From NCBI GenBank assembly GCA_963920525.1, contig OY986438.1, forward strand, positions 72,548,346 through 72,612,345: 64,000 nucleotides of DNA, read 5' to 3'. Position numbers and translations under genes: made by a program. The stretch is from Dichetophora obliterata. Taxonomy: Eukaryota; Arthropoda; Insecta; Diptera; Sciomyzidae. Of this stretch, positions 21,212-33,534 are shown piece by piece (within the stretch, counting starts at the first letter, position 1; each line of letters begins with the position of its first letter). The notes under the pieces were generated by a model. That model ran no database searches, was not told the origin of the DNA, and saw only the letters and a list, made by a program, of their open reading frames with translations.

Positions 21212-21715
21212 CGGCCGGGCATTGGCGTCGGAAGCGGGGCGAAAGGGGCAGTTGCCCCCCACTTTTTTAGCTAGATAAACAATTTAAAAGGAAAACTTCA
21301 AAAGTTATTCAATATATCAATTTTTTTTACTTTCTCTCTTCTTCATAAGCATGCTTGTGGATAACCATTTTCTTTCTCTGTGTTTGCAAAAAGATAGAAC
21401 AAAATGTAGAGTTTCTACTGCAAACCCACCACTTCAGTTTAAAAGCACCCATAAGTATGTAGCTTACCCTGCAGCCACACGTGACAGTGCAAGTTCGAAA
21501 AACTCAATACATTTGAACATTTTTACTAACACACTCACATTTGATTCACTGTCTGCCTACTGTCTGAGCTACTGTCAACGAAAATTCATAGACAGTGGAA
21601 TTTGGCACTTGCGGGCAGTAAAAGTGTTGTAAAGACAGATTAAAGTGTTGATTTTATTGTATTTTTGGGGGAAATTTTTTTTGATTTTTCAGGATATCTG
21701 CTATTTTAACAATAT

Positions 21716-22938
21716 CGGTCATTCCATGTCAAATCGGACGCTTTTGTTCAAAAACTAATTTTGACGATTCCGAGTTTTTTAAAATTTTGCACGTCGATAG
21801 AACTTTAAAAACAAAAAATATTTGCATACTTCTTTATTGTTTTTTTTGCAGTTATACACAGTGAAAAATTATAAAGATAAACAAAAATTGTCATTTGGAC
21901 ATGTACTCAAACAACTATATCTTCCAAACCGTAAGTCCTACAAGAAAAAAATTTAAGACATATTTTAAAGATCCTGAATTGCTCTTTATTGTGGTGTCCT
22001 TTTTTACCAACACTTTCGAGAAAAATTCTAAATTTGTTGACCACTAAAAATTTCATTCCCATTTTTCAATGTTTCCCATTTCATTCCCATTTTCCAGCAC
22101 CACTATTTTTTTGGCACTTTGAAAATGTTATCGTATTGAGGCATTCATTCTTAATCATTCTCAAAATTTGATGTTGGAGAATCAATGTTTACTATTTTTA
22201 ACGAAATTTTCAAAAACTGACTACACAATTTTTAAGTACAAAATACTTTAATTTTTAATTAAAAATAGAATTTTTAGTATTTTTTTACTAAACTAGGTAC
22301 ATATCGTCGCTGCGCCAACAAAAACAGCTATATGTTTTTCAGTAACTTTTCAGGAGAGCAAAAAACAAATTTTTTTAGAGCATTTCTGGTACTGCGAACA
22401 ATAAATGTTTTTGATCACTTCTAAATCATAAGAGGTATAAAAAACTGCAAATGCAGAAATGTGGGTAATAGATAGTGTCAACAAAATATGCTATTAAAAA
22501 AAATTTACAAAAAAGAGAATGCAGTAAGAATGAATGCCTCAATACGATAACATTTTCAAAGTGCCCAAAAATAGTGGTGCTGACCTTTAAAAATGGGAAT
22601 GAAATTTTTAGTGGTCAAAAAATTTAGAATTTTTCTCGAAAGTGTTTATAAAAAAGGACACCACAATAAAGAGCTATTCAGGATCTTTAAAATATGTCTT
22701 AAATTTTTTTCTTGTAGGACTTACGGTTTGGAAGATATAGTTGTTTGAGTACATGTCCAAATGACAATTTTTGTTTATCTTTATAATTTTTCACTGTGTA
22801 TAACTGCAAAAAAATTGAATATTATAAAAAAAAATATGCAAATATTTTTCTCTTTTAAAGTACTAACCTCGTGCAAAGTACCAAATTTTTACAGAAATGT
22901 GAGTTTTAAAAAGCGTCCGATTTGACATGGAATGACCG
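21716..22938. mobile_element. Long-inverted-repeat element nested in the hAT transposon
   Basis: The termini CGGTCATTCCATGTCAAATC and their inverse lie at 21716 and 22938. The arms are about 440 bp (to ~22160, and from ~22495) with ~330 bp between. ATAT flanks both ends (21712-21715, 22939-22942), consistent with a 4-bp target duplication, although ATAT is its own inverse. No protein is visible. The superfamily is not assigned. Confidence 0.8.
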
Positions 22939-23634
22939 ATATGCAACACTGGTAACTTGCTTTCGGTAAAAAATAAAATGGAGGTGAAACTAAATATAGC
23001 GCAAATATTAAAGTTAGTTGCTTTGTATTGTGAACGTGAGCTTTTATGAAAAATGAGCTCATTTAGTAATTTTTTAAGTTCATACAGAACTTTTATTTTT
23101 GCTAGAGCTGTTGCCCTTGACGACATTTTGAAAATAAACTTTTACTATCACGTATGGCCGCAGCGTAATTTGTAGCTTGTTTCGAAATATTTTCGTAACA
23201 TTTCGAAGTTAATACATATTTTCAACTGTCATACCATTACTATCACGTGTGTCTGCAGGTTTAATGCTTGTTAATTTTGCAACTCTGGTAAGAAAAAATT
23301 TGACATGTTCTTAGGGGCTTTCCATATTGGACGACATGTTGTACGATAAGTTAGATGGAAAACTAATGGGACTATTTGATTGAGCATTCGAACGATCCAA
23401 CTTGTAAACATCATTAATTGCAAGCTCTCAAGCAGAACACATCCGGCTAATAGCTAAGCAACTTTTAGATGCCCTAACAATTGAGCAGTAATTTTACATA
23501 ATTGTACAATATTGTACAATCAGCAGATAAAAACCAAAAATTTCGACTATCGTTTTAGCTTACGCATGGTACTACATGTTGTACAATCTGCCATGTTGGT
23601 CCATGTTTTGGACCTATTGGCCCCTACTGTGAAT

Positions 23635-24365
23635 TAGCTGATGAAAATCCACCTCGACGCTTTGAAGAAACATCAAATCCGGTTCCTTCAGTACAGTTGC
23701 CATTATATGATAGGCTACGAAAAGATTATTTCGAAATTTAAGATCTTCCCTCAAATGAGATAACGGCTAGATTCGATCAAACAGGTTGATATTTTACTTT
23801 TTTTATTTTTGCAAGTTTACACCAGCTTCACTCAACCGACTCACTTGGATTTAACATTCGGTGAGTCGGTTGAGTTAAGCTAGTGTAAACTGGCACTTGG
23901 TAAATCTTATTGTGCATTTAAACAGATCTTGACACTCTGGAATCGTTGGAAAATATTGTAATCGAAGCCTTCAACGGAAAAGTGCCTTCTGAACAAAATC
24001 TAAAAACAAAACTATATCTTTATGCAGATGACTTTTTTGCAGATGAAATTGCTGAAGCAATAGCCTTGCCAAACACCTTGAAATTGTAGTGGCATTGTAT
24101 CCCAATTTGCTAAAAATTCGGATACTGTAAAAAAACTATTAAATGAAGTTGAAAAACTTATTGCTTTGCTTTTGACTGTGCCTGCATCAGCAGCTAAATC
24201 TGAGCGTTCTTTTAGTGCACTAAGACGACTTAAAAGGTATCTTCGAGCAACTATGACACAGAAACGACTCACTCATGCGGTGACTCACTTATACACATTC
24301 ACAAAGATAAAACCGAAGAATTGAATTCGATGGAGGTGGTGAAAGAGTTTGTTTCTCGCAAGGAC
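23635..24365 (+). pseudogene. hAT transposase C-terminal relic with dimerisation domain
   Basis: Coding blocks run ENPPRRFEETSNPVPSVQLP, then (across an intron) DLDTLESLENIVIEAFNGK, then after a frameshift near 24100 EKLIALLLTVPASAAKSERS, FSALRRLKRYLRATMTQKRL and THAVTHLY. The last part is the highly characteristic hAT C-terminal dimerisation domain. At least two stops and one frameshift break it. The N-terminal DDE region is not recognisable, so the copy is dead. Confidence 0.85.
23785..23925 (+). other. Intron of the hAT transposase containing a small palindrome
   Basis: CAAACAG|GTTGAT at 23785 and TTTAAACAG|AT at 23925 join in frame (Gln-Thr-Asp-Leu). Inside, about 31-bp arms (23814-23844 and 23861-23891, starting AGTTTACACCAGCTT) form a hairpin around a 16-nt loop. 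Confidence 0.55.
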
Positions 24366-24742
24366 AGAAAGAAACATTTTGGAATAATTTAAATTGATAT
24401 AACTTTTTGTACCTTATTGCATTTAAACCATGTAAAGATATACCTAGTCTTGCTTTATAAAAGCAACCATTATTTCTTATATTTTCATATTACTATATGA
24501 AAGATCCTTTAAAGAATGATCTCTAATATTAAAATTGAAAGAACTTTTAAAAATAATGAAATTTTAATATTTTTTATATATTTTTATATTTTTTTTAAAC
24601 TAAATTAAAAAATTTGTTTATTCACATTCATGTTTCTTTGAAGAAATTTTGGTGAACTTTTTTTTGCACTACCATTTTTACTGCCCCCCCATTTGTACTG
24701 CCCCCCCAGATGAAATTAGCTTCCGACGCGCTTGCGGCCGGG

Positions 24743-25613
24743 ACAGACAGAATGCACCTACGTACTAAAACATACCCCCTATTGGCAATTAGGATATTCC
24801 ACTAATTAGGATTTATTGGCTTTTCAGCAGAATTTAAAAATTTAATATATATCAAACGCGTATTTAAGTATATTAGATTCTATATAAATAAGCAACATCG
24901 AATTAAATTATAGTGATTATCAATTTAAGGTACTCGAAAAACAATCCTGATTTCAAAAACAATCCAAAACACTATACTCATGTTAACTGGTTTGCGGCCA
25001 TTGTCCAACCCAAGGACTTACGTAGAAATGAGATAAATCTCATATCCGCCAAATCAAAATCCCAAATAGTTGGATATGCATTTGGGCCAACGCAGGCATA
25101 AACTTGTGTGGAAAAGAGATATACTCTTATACCAATCCAGGTGATAGTGTGAGTTCAGTCTAATTTCAAATCAGGAAGCCACGTGAGCACGTAAATCGCA
25201 ATTCGATTTAAAATAAAATATTAAATATTTAAAAAGCAAGTTTTAAAAACGATTTATATTTGATGGTGCTTACTTTATAAAACGTAATATCGAGACAAAA
25301 AGGAGAAACAGAACAATCTCAATTACCGATATAGGTTAGGTAACGGTGGCTGAGCCGATAGACGACTCGTACACTTAGGCCAATGCAGGCCCGTTGTGAT
25401 ACCACATGATCTCTTTAATAGAGAATTATCGATATAACATTGTTATAAAACTGCGTAAGGTATAATAGGATGAAGTTAAATTGATTTAATTATTTAAATG
25501 TATTTTAATTTGCTGTTTTAAGACGTCTACCGACTCAGAAAAATTAATCATGTTGAAGTTATTATTGAAATCACTGCACATACATCGTAAAGGTTCATGA
25601 AGAGCGTAATTAG
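24743..25613 (+). other. No gene recognised; probable remnant of the interrupted non-LTR element
   Basis: The hAT insertion site implies that sequence from 24743 belonged to the minus-strand non-LTR element ending at 21211, but I cannot read clear coding. The stretch at 25330-25430 (GGTAACGGTGGCTGAGCCGA and after) resembles a retroelement 3' UTR. Confidence 0.35.
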
Positions 25614-25668
25614 AATTGCAAGTCAAGCGCGCTACCACTAGACTATCGAAGCCGCGCTACCACTAGAC
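25614..25668 (-). repeat. tRNA-like SINE head fragment(s), minus
   Basis: The inverse of this stretch contains TAGTCTAGTGGTAGCGCGCT, matching 33545-33570. A second partial copy (GCCGCGCTACCACTAGACGA) follows at once. Only the A-box part remains. Confidence 0.5.
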
Positions 25669-25689
25669 GATGAAGTGATAAACCTTGTC

Positions 25690-26545
25690 AATTTCCTTGG
25701 AGTCCAAACATTATGTCCTGATATGCGGCGATTTCAATGCAAGGTGCTAAGAGTACGGTGATATTTTAAACTCTGTAAGGGGTAAAAAATTGCAAAATGT
25801 AATGGCCTCAGCTTTCAAGTGTACTTTCAAGAAATCGCATACTGATCCTAATTGCGTTGGCTCTGTTCTGGATCTTGCATTCTCGAACTCAAATCTACAG
25901 ATCACTTGCTCAGTATTTCCGTCTTTGCATGGTGGCAGTCATCACCTTCCGATCATTTTTTAAATCCGAAGTGTAAGTTTCAAGGGCACTGCTAGGCTGA
26001 GACTATTGTTTAAAATAAGCTCTCTTGTTTTAGATAATAATTTTGATAAAATTATTTCGCAATTCAAAATTCAAATTGATAACGCTACCTTTAAGATTGA
26101 GCATAATTCAAAACGAACCCCTAAAAATTGGTGGAATTGAGCATAACTCGAAAAGAACCCCTAAAAACTGGTGGAATGGCAATCTGTTAAAACTTTTTCG
26201 ATTAAAGATTGCTGTTAAAAAAAAATTCAATGCTTTTAAGTATTTTAGTGTATCGAAGGAGTTAGTTGAGACCACTGTAATTTGAAAGAAAGCTGTCAAA
26301 GAGGCTAAAAAGAAGAGCTTTTCTGGCAAACTTAAAAGTTGCAACACTGCCATGGATGTCAAGGAATTTTTCAAACTAGTTAAAAACTGCAAAAATACTT
26401 TATTCCAGAACGTGAAATCATTCTGGGACAGCAATAATAATCTGACTTTTTTGAATCATCTTAAGCAACAAGTACCTGCGAGTCATGATATTGCTGTGTC
26501 TGATATGTCAACAACAAATGAATCTTTATATTTCTTACTACATAT
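25690..26545 (+). pseudogene. Non-LTR retrotransposon endonuclease C-terminus and pre-RT region
   Basis: Frames contain VLICGDFNA (APE endonuclease catalytic block), CVGSVLDLAFSNSNLQITCS, and a GGSHHLPI block corresponding to the usual SDH-PI catalytic end. Basic pre-RT coding follows (PKNWWNGNLLKLFRLKIAVK, then SFWDSNNNLTFLNH). Stops and shifts separate the parts, and RT itself is absent. This is a different fragment from the minus-strand relics around it. Confidence 0.65.
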
Positions 26546-27270
26546 GTTCCGGTTTTAATTTGTATCTATTAGCGTGGACTATACAAATAAAAAAAAGGTT
26601 CCCTTTCTCGTAACCGGCACCCCTAAGAACCAGAATTGGTTTATGTGAGCCTCCGTCAGGAGACATCCGGATAAACCTAACCTAACCTAATTTTAGTTAA
26701 ACTGCTTGATAATTGGAAATTCCAATGACCGTGACTAAGTGTTTTTGTATTAAACTTGATTCAGTGAAGAATCTATTGGTTATATAATAGAGCGGTGATG
26801 CACACGAGAGCTTCGCGGAGCCAATCGACTTTCACGTACAAGTCTCGTGTTTACGAAGGTATCGAACTTCTGCGACATCAGGCAATCAGTTTGCAGGGAA
26901 TGAATTAAACATGTTTCGACCTGAATGGAAATCGAATTATTTTTTTATTTAAACACCAATTGCGAGCTCCAATGTTTAATTTATTTTGAGGTTTTCAATT
27001 CAATAAAAGCCAGCAATCTTACACATATCCTTCGACAAAAAAGTTGTGCTTGTATTGAAAGCTCTGCCAACGCTGTACATCACTGTACAAAATAAACTTT
27101 TCCTTTGCATAGCTTTTGTGTATATAACTTTACATTACTTCTTAAATTCAGAAGGTAAACTGGAAAAAAATGTGTATGTGATGCTTTACCACCACATAAA
27201 TAACACACACATTACAAAATACACTTTACTTTAATTTATAAAATACCCTGTAGTTCGGTGGATCTACTAC
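26546..27270 (+). other. No gene recognised; short (AACCT)n run
   Basis: Near 26672-26690 the sequence holds three AACCT units, the arthropod telomere-type repeat TTAGG in inverse, at the end of what looks like a small repeat. The rest is AT-rich with no coding signal. Confidence 0.4.
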
Positions 27271-27279
27271 TTGAAATGC

Positions 27280-27680
27280 GAATTCACATACCCTCAGTGG
27301 AAGGGTATGTGAATTCCCTTTGCCTATCCACGCCCTCTGCCTATCCACTCACAACGTAGTTTGTCCTTTTAATACAGCGATGTCATTGACTGGGGCGAAC
27401 GGACCCAACGTGAATTACAGCGGGCCTCACAATTCTTCTGTCCCAATGGGCATACGAAATTCCTTGCCACAAGGGGCATGCGAATTGTAATATCCTAATG
27501 GGCTTGTGAATGTTCAAGTCTTTAAGAGCATACGAATTCCCCTGCCGCAAGTAGCAAGCGAATTCTTAAGTCCTAATGAATTTGTGAATTTTCAAGTCTT
27601 TAAGAGAATACGAATTCTACATTCCCAATGGGAATACGAGTTCCCCTACCGCAAGGGGTATGCGAATTTTCTAGTCTTTA
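27280..27680 (+). repeat. Degenerate tandem repeat with CGAATTC motifs
   Basis: Phrases such as CCCCTACCGCAAGGGGTATG, TAAGTCCTAATG, TTCAAGTCTTTAAGAG and (A/G)TACGAATTC recur with an irregular period of about 100-125 bp. At least three units are visible. The copies have diverged strongly. Confidence 0.55.
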
Positions 27681-27799
27681 TGTAATAGAAAATTCTCTAG
27701 TTGTAATATTTTTAAAAAATATGTAATATTTTTAATATATTTTTATTTTTAATATGTAATATTTTTAATACATTTTATTTTTAAAATGTAATATTTTTA

Positions 27800-28457
27800 T
27801 TATTGAAACTACATTTAAGTACATTTTTAAAAAAATATTACTCTGTAGATCAACTGTTTATAAAATTTAACTAGAATATAGTTAAATTAACTAGATCAAC
27901 TAAATTAGAATTTTAGAATAATAGGAATAATTTAACTAGTATTTTCTGCCGTTTCCTTATTTCGACAAGAAATAAGGATTATTTTCAGCTAGATACTTTT
28001 CCAGCAAAAATGTTCAGCAGATTGTTACATTTCAGAAACTATGTGTGCTAGGACAATAAAATTTGGTGAAGACATATTTACTTATGTAATGAATTGATTT
28101 TTGATGAAAATTATTAAAAATGGCTGAATCTTTAAAACCGTTAAAAATATATTCACGACGTATGAGTGACAGTATTTCCTGCAATTAATTATTATCGCTT
28201 ATACGCTGTGTTAAATTTTTTTGTACTAATAAGATTCAGGCACTGTACAAAAAAATAAACGGGAGAAAGTACCTATTACTTTCTTATTTTATTGGAATAA
28301 AGGTGCAGTTTTAACAGACTTAATGTAAAGTAACGAAATGTTGTCAACTGCCAATGTGACAGTTCAAGATCAATTAAATCTTCGTTATCCATAGCTGTGG
28401 ATATATAGAACTATCACATTAATAACGAAAACTTAACAAGAAATGTAGTTTCAATAA
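27800..28457. mobile_element. Possible MITE with ~20-bp terminal inverted repeats and TA target duplication
   Basis: TTATTGAAACTACATTT at 27800 is inverted at the right end (AAATGTAGTTTCAATAA ends 28457), with TA on both sides. There is no coding. TA could be coincidental in this AT-rich sequence. Confidence 0.45.
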
Positions 28458-28743
28458 TATAAATAGAAATCAGAAATCCAAATACTACCTTAACTATTAC
28501 GGTCCTTGTATGAAACACGTTTTACTATTTTGTTATTTCTTGAAAAGCAATCTTAAATTAGTAACTTAATGATATATTAGTCAATAGAAAAATGCCTTAA
28601 GATCATAAAAAGTGTTGCGTAAGAAGCAATGAGCGAGTTCATTATAATTAAGTTTCTTATGAGTACTTTTTGTGTCGTCTATAGAGCCTTTTATATTTTA
28701 AAGAAAACAAACATGATTTATTTTTAAAGTCCATTTGGAAAAT

Positions 28744-29098
28744 ATAAAAAATAAATAAACTGGCCATTTCAGCTTGGAAATAAATAAACTGGCCCTTGGA
28801 AGGACTTTGACCTAGCTACTATTGATCAATTGTGTTGTACGTGTTATTAAATGTTTCACAAATGACCGAGAACTGGACCTACGTGTTTTATGCCGACTCC
28901 GAACGGCTTATGTTCTCAAGAAGCTTTACATGGCAATTTTTACTCTCTGAGGTTTGCCATTGTCTGCAGAGAGATGACGACCGAACAGAAAAATTAATTC
29001 AATCGAAAAAACTTTCTGTCTGAGCTGGAATTGAACCGGCTACCGCGGTTCCTTAGCTTAGGAGCCACGCACTCTACCCACTAAGCTACGGCCGCCAC
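28744..29098 (-). repeat. tRNA-derived SINE (family A), full length, minus
   Basis: The inverse starts GGCGGCCGTAGCTTAGTGGG (pol III A box) and contains a CCGGTTCAATTCCAGC B box. It continues through a 260-bp unique body (CAGACAATGGCAAACCTCAG, GCCGTTCGGAGTCGGCATAA) to a tail ending in CCAGTTTATT. It matches 54024-54370 and 34382-34640. The tail block is duplicated at 28744-28790. Confidence 0.85.
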
Positions 29099-29665
29099 AC
29101 AAATATATTGAACATAAATAATAGAATAGAAAACAGAACATTTCAAAGTTGTATATTACATAACAAAACCAAAACTAAAAGTTTTTCGTAGACGTATTAA
29201 AAATTAATGCATACATAAATGTAAGTACTCCAATAGTTCTGTAACTAGGCAGTCAACAATTTTTTTTTTACAAGATTTTTTTGGCTTTTCGTAGCTGCTC
29301 ATCGGCAGTGCCTGCATCCCCAAACGAAATTGATTGAATGACAGCATTGAAAAAAATGTTTGTAAGCTTTTAGACTCTTTTTACCAGAATTTCCGTCGAC
29401 ATTATAATTTGCTATTATTATATCCGAAAGGATGAATTTGATATTTTTAATAATACCATGTGGGCGCATCAAAGTTTTCAAAACTTGAATCTATTAAATA
29501 AAAAAGATTGGTTTTTAACAAATGTAGCCATAGTGGTTCTTAATTGTAAAAATGCGATTTTCAACAGGCCCAGCGCTCTTTCAAACCCTTTGCAAATCTG
29601 GCTGAATTTGTACAGTTCTTTTTTATATCTTAAGGTAAAAATCTAGTCGTTGTTGACAAGATTAA

Positions 29666-30438
29666 AGGCGCGTTTCCATAGTCAATATTTTTTTATGCAA
29701 TGTTGGATATTGCACACAAAAACTGTTTACACGCTCAAAGTCATTTTGTATGCAAATGTCATCGGTTTTGTTTTGCAAAGCAGATGAAAGGCGAAAAACA
29801 AGAAAATAACAATTGCGAAAATAAAAAAAATTATAAGAATAACAAAACGAAGCAGGCACTATTGAAAAAAAGAGTTGTTATGTCATGTGCAACCTGGACC
29901 CAGGACAACTTCGGCACATACGCTTCATCTACTCCTGCCCCCGACATTTGATCTTTTTTATCTTCGCAACTAATGCGCCGTAAGACGTTCTTATCGAGCG
30001 AATCTTTGTCTTGGCATCTGGAGCAGTCATGTACATTGCCTTTTTTATACAGTGGAGAATGCATAAGCAACTGTGATTCCCGTATTCCTCCAGAAATTGT
30101 ATGATTCTGTCTCAACTCCACTTTTTGGCAACTGTAATCTAAAAATATTTAACTATATTCAATGTTTTTTAATAATTTATCTCATAAAAAGTTACTGAAC
30201 AGAAATCGATCCGCTTGGAAAATCAAAACAACGATAGAGAGGACACGGAAATAAACAAAACAAAACAAATCAAAAATTTTGATCAAGTAACCAAATTGCG
30301 CAAGAAAAGTTGGAAGTCAACCAACATTTTTTCGATTGCATGCAATTTCACAAATTTTGTGCAATCAAGTGTTTACACTTTCAAAATTACGTACAATGCC
30401 TATTTTGCGCAAGAAAAATTGACTGTGGAAACGCGCCT
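29666..30438. mobile_element. PIF/Harbinger-like element with TAA target duplication
   Basis: The inverted ends AGGCGCGTTTCCATAGTCAA and their inverse (with one change) are flanked by TAA at 29663-29665 and 30439-30441. A 3-bp TWA duplication and an internal MADF-type fragment fit Harbinger. At 773 bp it is an internally deleted, non-autonomous copy. Confidence 0.75.
29880..30065 (-). pseudogene. MADF DNA-binding domain fragment of the Harbinger-like element
   Basis: In minus order one frame reads DAKTKIRSIRTSYGALVAKI, and after a one-base shift the next reads SGAGVDEAYVPKLSW. Together these are the second half of a MADF (Adf1-type) domain, which Harbinger elements often encode as an accessory protein. 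The N-terminal half is missing. Confidence 0.6.
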
Positions 30439-30441
30439 TAA

Positions 30442-31368
30442 AGGTAAGAAATATCTTAGCTTTTCTAAACAATTTTTTTTATTCGTCAGAAAAAAGACCA
30501 AATAAACAGAAGCTGCTTCGTTAAAAAAAATAGCAAACAAAATGTTAACAACTCGCGCACGATGACACTTAAAACTAAAAAAATAATTGAAAACATGTTC
30601 ACGAAATACTTGATTTTGAATTTAAAGAATTTGAGAGAGTTAACAACCTATCCTTTCGCTTCATTCTTTGTGGTATGAGAAAGGGCATACTGTAAAGGCT
30701 TGAGAAACGGCATGTTGAAAAACGATATGCTGCCACCAGCTGAACTACAGGGTAATCACAAAATTTATTTTCACCGTTGTGAATTTTTTATAAACAAAAA
30801 AGTTTTCATAAAAATACATCCTCATAATTTTCGTACTTTCAAATTGTCGTATAAAAAGTTTGTTATTTTTAAAATAAATACAAAAGTATTAAATGAAAAT
30901 AAAAGGTGTTTGTATATAGCTGGCGAATAAGCGAAACCACCAAAATTGCAAATGAATGCACTAGTATTTCTACGAGTGATAGTCAAAATAATGAGTTAAG
31001 ATATGCCATTAAGCTCCAAGTTCGATTATACCGGTTTTTATTAAAAAAATTATTTAAAAAGACATTGATTGGACCGAGTAAGAATCGATTCAGGACTATT
31101 TTGGAATCGATTCATTATTTTAAAATATTGCGCTATTTGTCCATGTAAATGTTAAACAATCGAGATAACTGGCATAAGCATTAGTTGTGAACTAGTTTAA
31201 TCTGTTTAAAATAGGACACCTAATATTTCTTATGGCGTTGCGTTCTTATATGTTCAGTTCTGATCAGTTTGAATTAGTAGTCATACTGTTTAAATACTAG
31301 TTGGTTACAATGCAGGTTATTTATAACAAAACTAAAATTATTAAAATTGCCTTTTAAAAATAACATAC
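30442..31368 (+). other. No gene recognised
   Basis: AT-rich sequence with random short frames. It lies directly 3' (on the minus strand) of the PTP exon and is likely intron. Confidence 0.5.
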
Positions 31369-31548
31369 CTCAGAAATCATTACCAGTGTAGAAACACTTT
31401 GTTCTGATATCATTCTCCAAAAATCACTGACAGTATTTTCCATGGGATCTTGTGAAATAATGTAACCTTCCGAATTATCATAACCATCAATAAAGGATGC
31501 ATTTATGTATGTAGAATTTTCACGTGTTGGAACCGGTGCTAATATTAC
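31369..31548 (-). CDS. Exon of a receptor-type protein tyrosine phosphatase (host gene)
   Basis: The 60-codon exon is bounded on the minus strand by TTGTTCTTTCAG|GTAATA and TCTGAG|GTATGT, phase 0 on both sides. It encodes the conserved PTP segment STYINASFIDGYDNSEGYII, then SQDPMENTVSDFWRMISEQS and STLVMISE. This corresponds to the NxxYINAS...Q.P...T..DFWRM..E motifs of the PTP fold. SQDP instead of the usual TQGP suggests a membrane-distal, possibly inactive D2 domain. The catalytic HCSAG loop is not in this exon. Neighbouring exons are not visible, so introns must be long. Which fly RPTP this is, I cannot decide. Confidence 0.82.
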
Positions 31549-31689
31549 CTGAAAGAACAAAAAACCCAATGTAATAAATAACTATAAGAAATCATTTATT
31601 GGTTTAATAAAAATGCAGAGAAAGTTAAGGAAACTTTCGATTTTAGAGTTGGAACAAAGCGCATGTGTTTAGAAATTTTTGTGGAAATT

Positions 31690-32850
31690 TATAACACTTT
31701 ATAAAATTTGTTTCACTAATTTTTTTTTTAAATGACCTTGTTATTTATTATGTTATTTGATATGATTTAAATATAAATTCTAAATGTTTATTAGTTTAAA
31801 TCATACTTGATTTTAAATACAAATTCTAGTTGTTTGATAGTTTAAAATCTTTTATTGAGCTTTAGGTCAAAGTTAGAACAATTGTTCTAACGAATCTTTC
31901 CAAAGAAACAACAACGTTTTTCAATATGAAAAGGAAAAAATCACTAGCTGCGCTAACTAGCGCACTGCACCACAGAGGCGATGAGATTTCAAGTGTCAAT
32001 TTCTCAGTTTTTCTCCCATTTTACATCCCCACTTTTGTTGTTGTATTTTACTGTTACGTTAGTCTTTTTGCTTATGTTATTATTATGGAGTCCAACAGTC
32101 TGCTGGAAGTCTTCCACTAACAAAGCATGGTTACAGAAGTTGTTTTTAGATTTTTGCTGATATATTTTCAGCTTGTTTCTGTTTGGTCGTGCTCTGCCAT
32201 TTGACTAAAGTTTTTTCTAAATGACCTTGTTATTTATTATGTTGATTTTATATGATTTAAATACAAATTCTTAATGTTTGATAGTTTAAATTATACTTGA
32301 TTTTAAATACAAATTCTAGTTGTTTGATAGTTTAAAATCGTTTATTGAGCTTTAGGTCAAAGTTAGAACAATTAATTGTTCTAACGAATCTTTTCAAAGA
32401 AACAACAACAACAACAACTTTTTTCAAATTTTTGTGATACCCGTGCAAGCGCTCACTAGCGCACTGCACCACAGAGGCGATGAGATTTGAAGTGTAAATT
32501 TCTCAGTTTTTCTCCCATTTCATATTTGCACATTTGTTGTTGTATTTTTGCTTTACTTTAGTCTTTATGCTTATGTTATTATTATGGGTCCAACAGTCTG
32601 CTGGAAGTCTTCCACTAACAAAGCATGGTTACTGGAGTTGTTTTTAGATTTTTGTTGATATATATTCAGCTTGTTTCTGTTTGGTCGTGCTTTACCATTT
32701 GATTAAAGTTTTTTCTAAATGACCTTGTTATTTATTATGTTGATTTGATATGATTTACAGTATCAACTTCAGTAACCATGCTATGTTAGTGGAAGACTTC
32801 CAGCAGACTGTTGAGACTCCATAATAATAACATAAGCATAAAGACTAAAG
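31690..32850 (-). repeat. Interspersed repeat family B, tandem units (minus)
   Basis: Two units of ~520 bp (about 31715-32220 and 32220-32745) share AAATGACCTTGTTATTTATT, TGCACCACAGAGGCGATGAG and CAACAGTCTGCTGGAAGTCT. A short piece in opposite orientation follows at 32755-32850. The same family occurs on the plus strand at 54900-55930, again as a tandem pair. There is no coding. Confidence 0.85.
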
Positions 32851-33534
32851 GTATAAAAACTCTTAAATTAAATAGTATTGAGAACTAACCAAATGTATTA
32901 CTAATTAATCAAACCTTAAACTTAGCTTAAATTTAAAAAGTACACAATAATAAATAACTCGTTGTTTTCCTCAAAAAACTTCACTGCTTTTGGAACGAAA
33001 AAAATGTCGACTAAACGCATTTACATGTTTCGTTCAACTCATCGAAAACGTGTTTGGTTTCGTTGATTTTCTTGAACTCTTTTCTGTTTTTTATGAGTCT
33101 GCATGAATTTAAGCAAGATTGCGTCAAAATAAGTTTCGCGGAACCGTAGATACTAGACTTTATCACATTATCCTCCTATACCATAATACCCGAAATTCCT
33201 CTTTGCATTTCGTTTTAAATGTAATTGTTCTTTAAAATGAGTTAACAAACATAAGAATCGGATTAAAAGTTCCGGAGTTGTACAATATATTACTTTTCGA
33301 AAAATTTTATTTTAGTTCTGGTTTCAACACTCTAGGAAAAATCGGAAGGCTTCCATCTAAAAGTGATAAAGAAACAATCCTCACCGTATCTTTCGGAAGC
33401 TTAAGGGTAGTTTTGTATTTACATATTTTGTTTCCAAACCGCTTCTTTAAGAATGCATGTGGAAACTTTTACTGATTGTCAAGCAATGACTACAAAAATA
33501 TTAATATCATTGTTTCCCAGCCGCTTATTATAGA
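32851..33534 (+). other. No gene recognised
   Basis: AT-rich with no repeat ends. The 65-codon frame at 33278 has no recognisable features. Confidence 0.5.

Larger units (their letters stand above)
21220..24734 (+). mobile_element. hAT transposon, 3.5 kb, with 8-bp target duplication CGGCCGGG
   Basis: CGGCCGGG occurs at 21212-21219 and 24735-24742. The ends are imperfect inverted repeats: CATTGGCGTCGGAAGC at the left and GCTTCCGACGCGCTTG at the right. Subterminal G/C runs (GGGGCAGTTGCCCCCC; ACTGCCCCCCC twice) follow. Both ends are matched by the 253-bp MITE at 60950-61202. Transposase remains lie near the right end, and much of the left interior is taken by another inverted-repeat element (21716-22938). 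Confidence 0.93.

Noticed and set aside
26672..26690. Telomeric repeat array
   Set aside because: Only three AACCT units; such short runs are common inside insect repeats.
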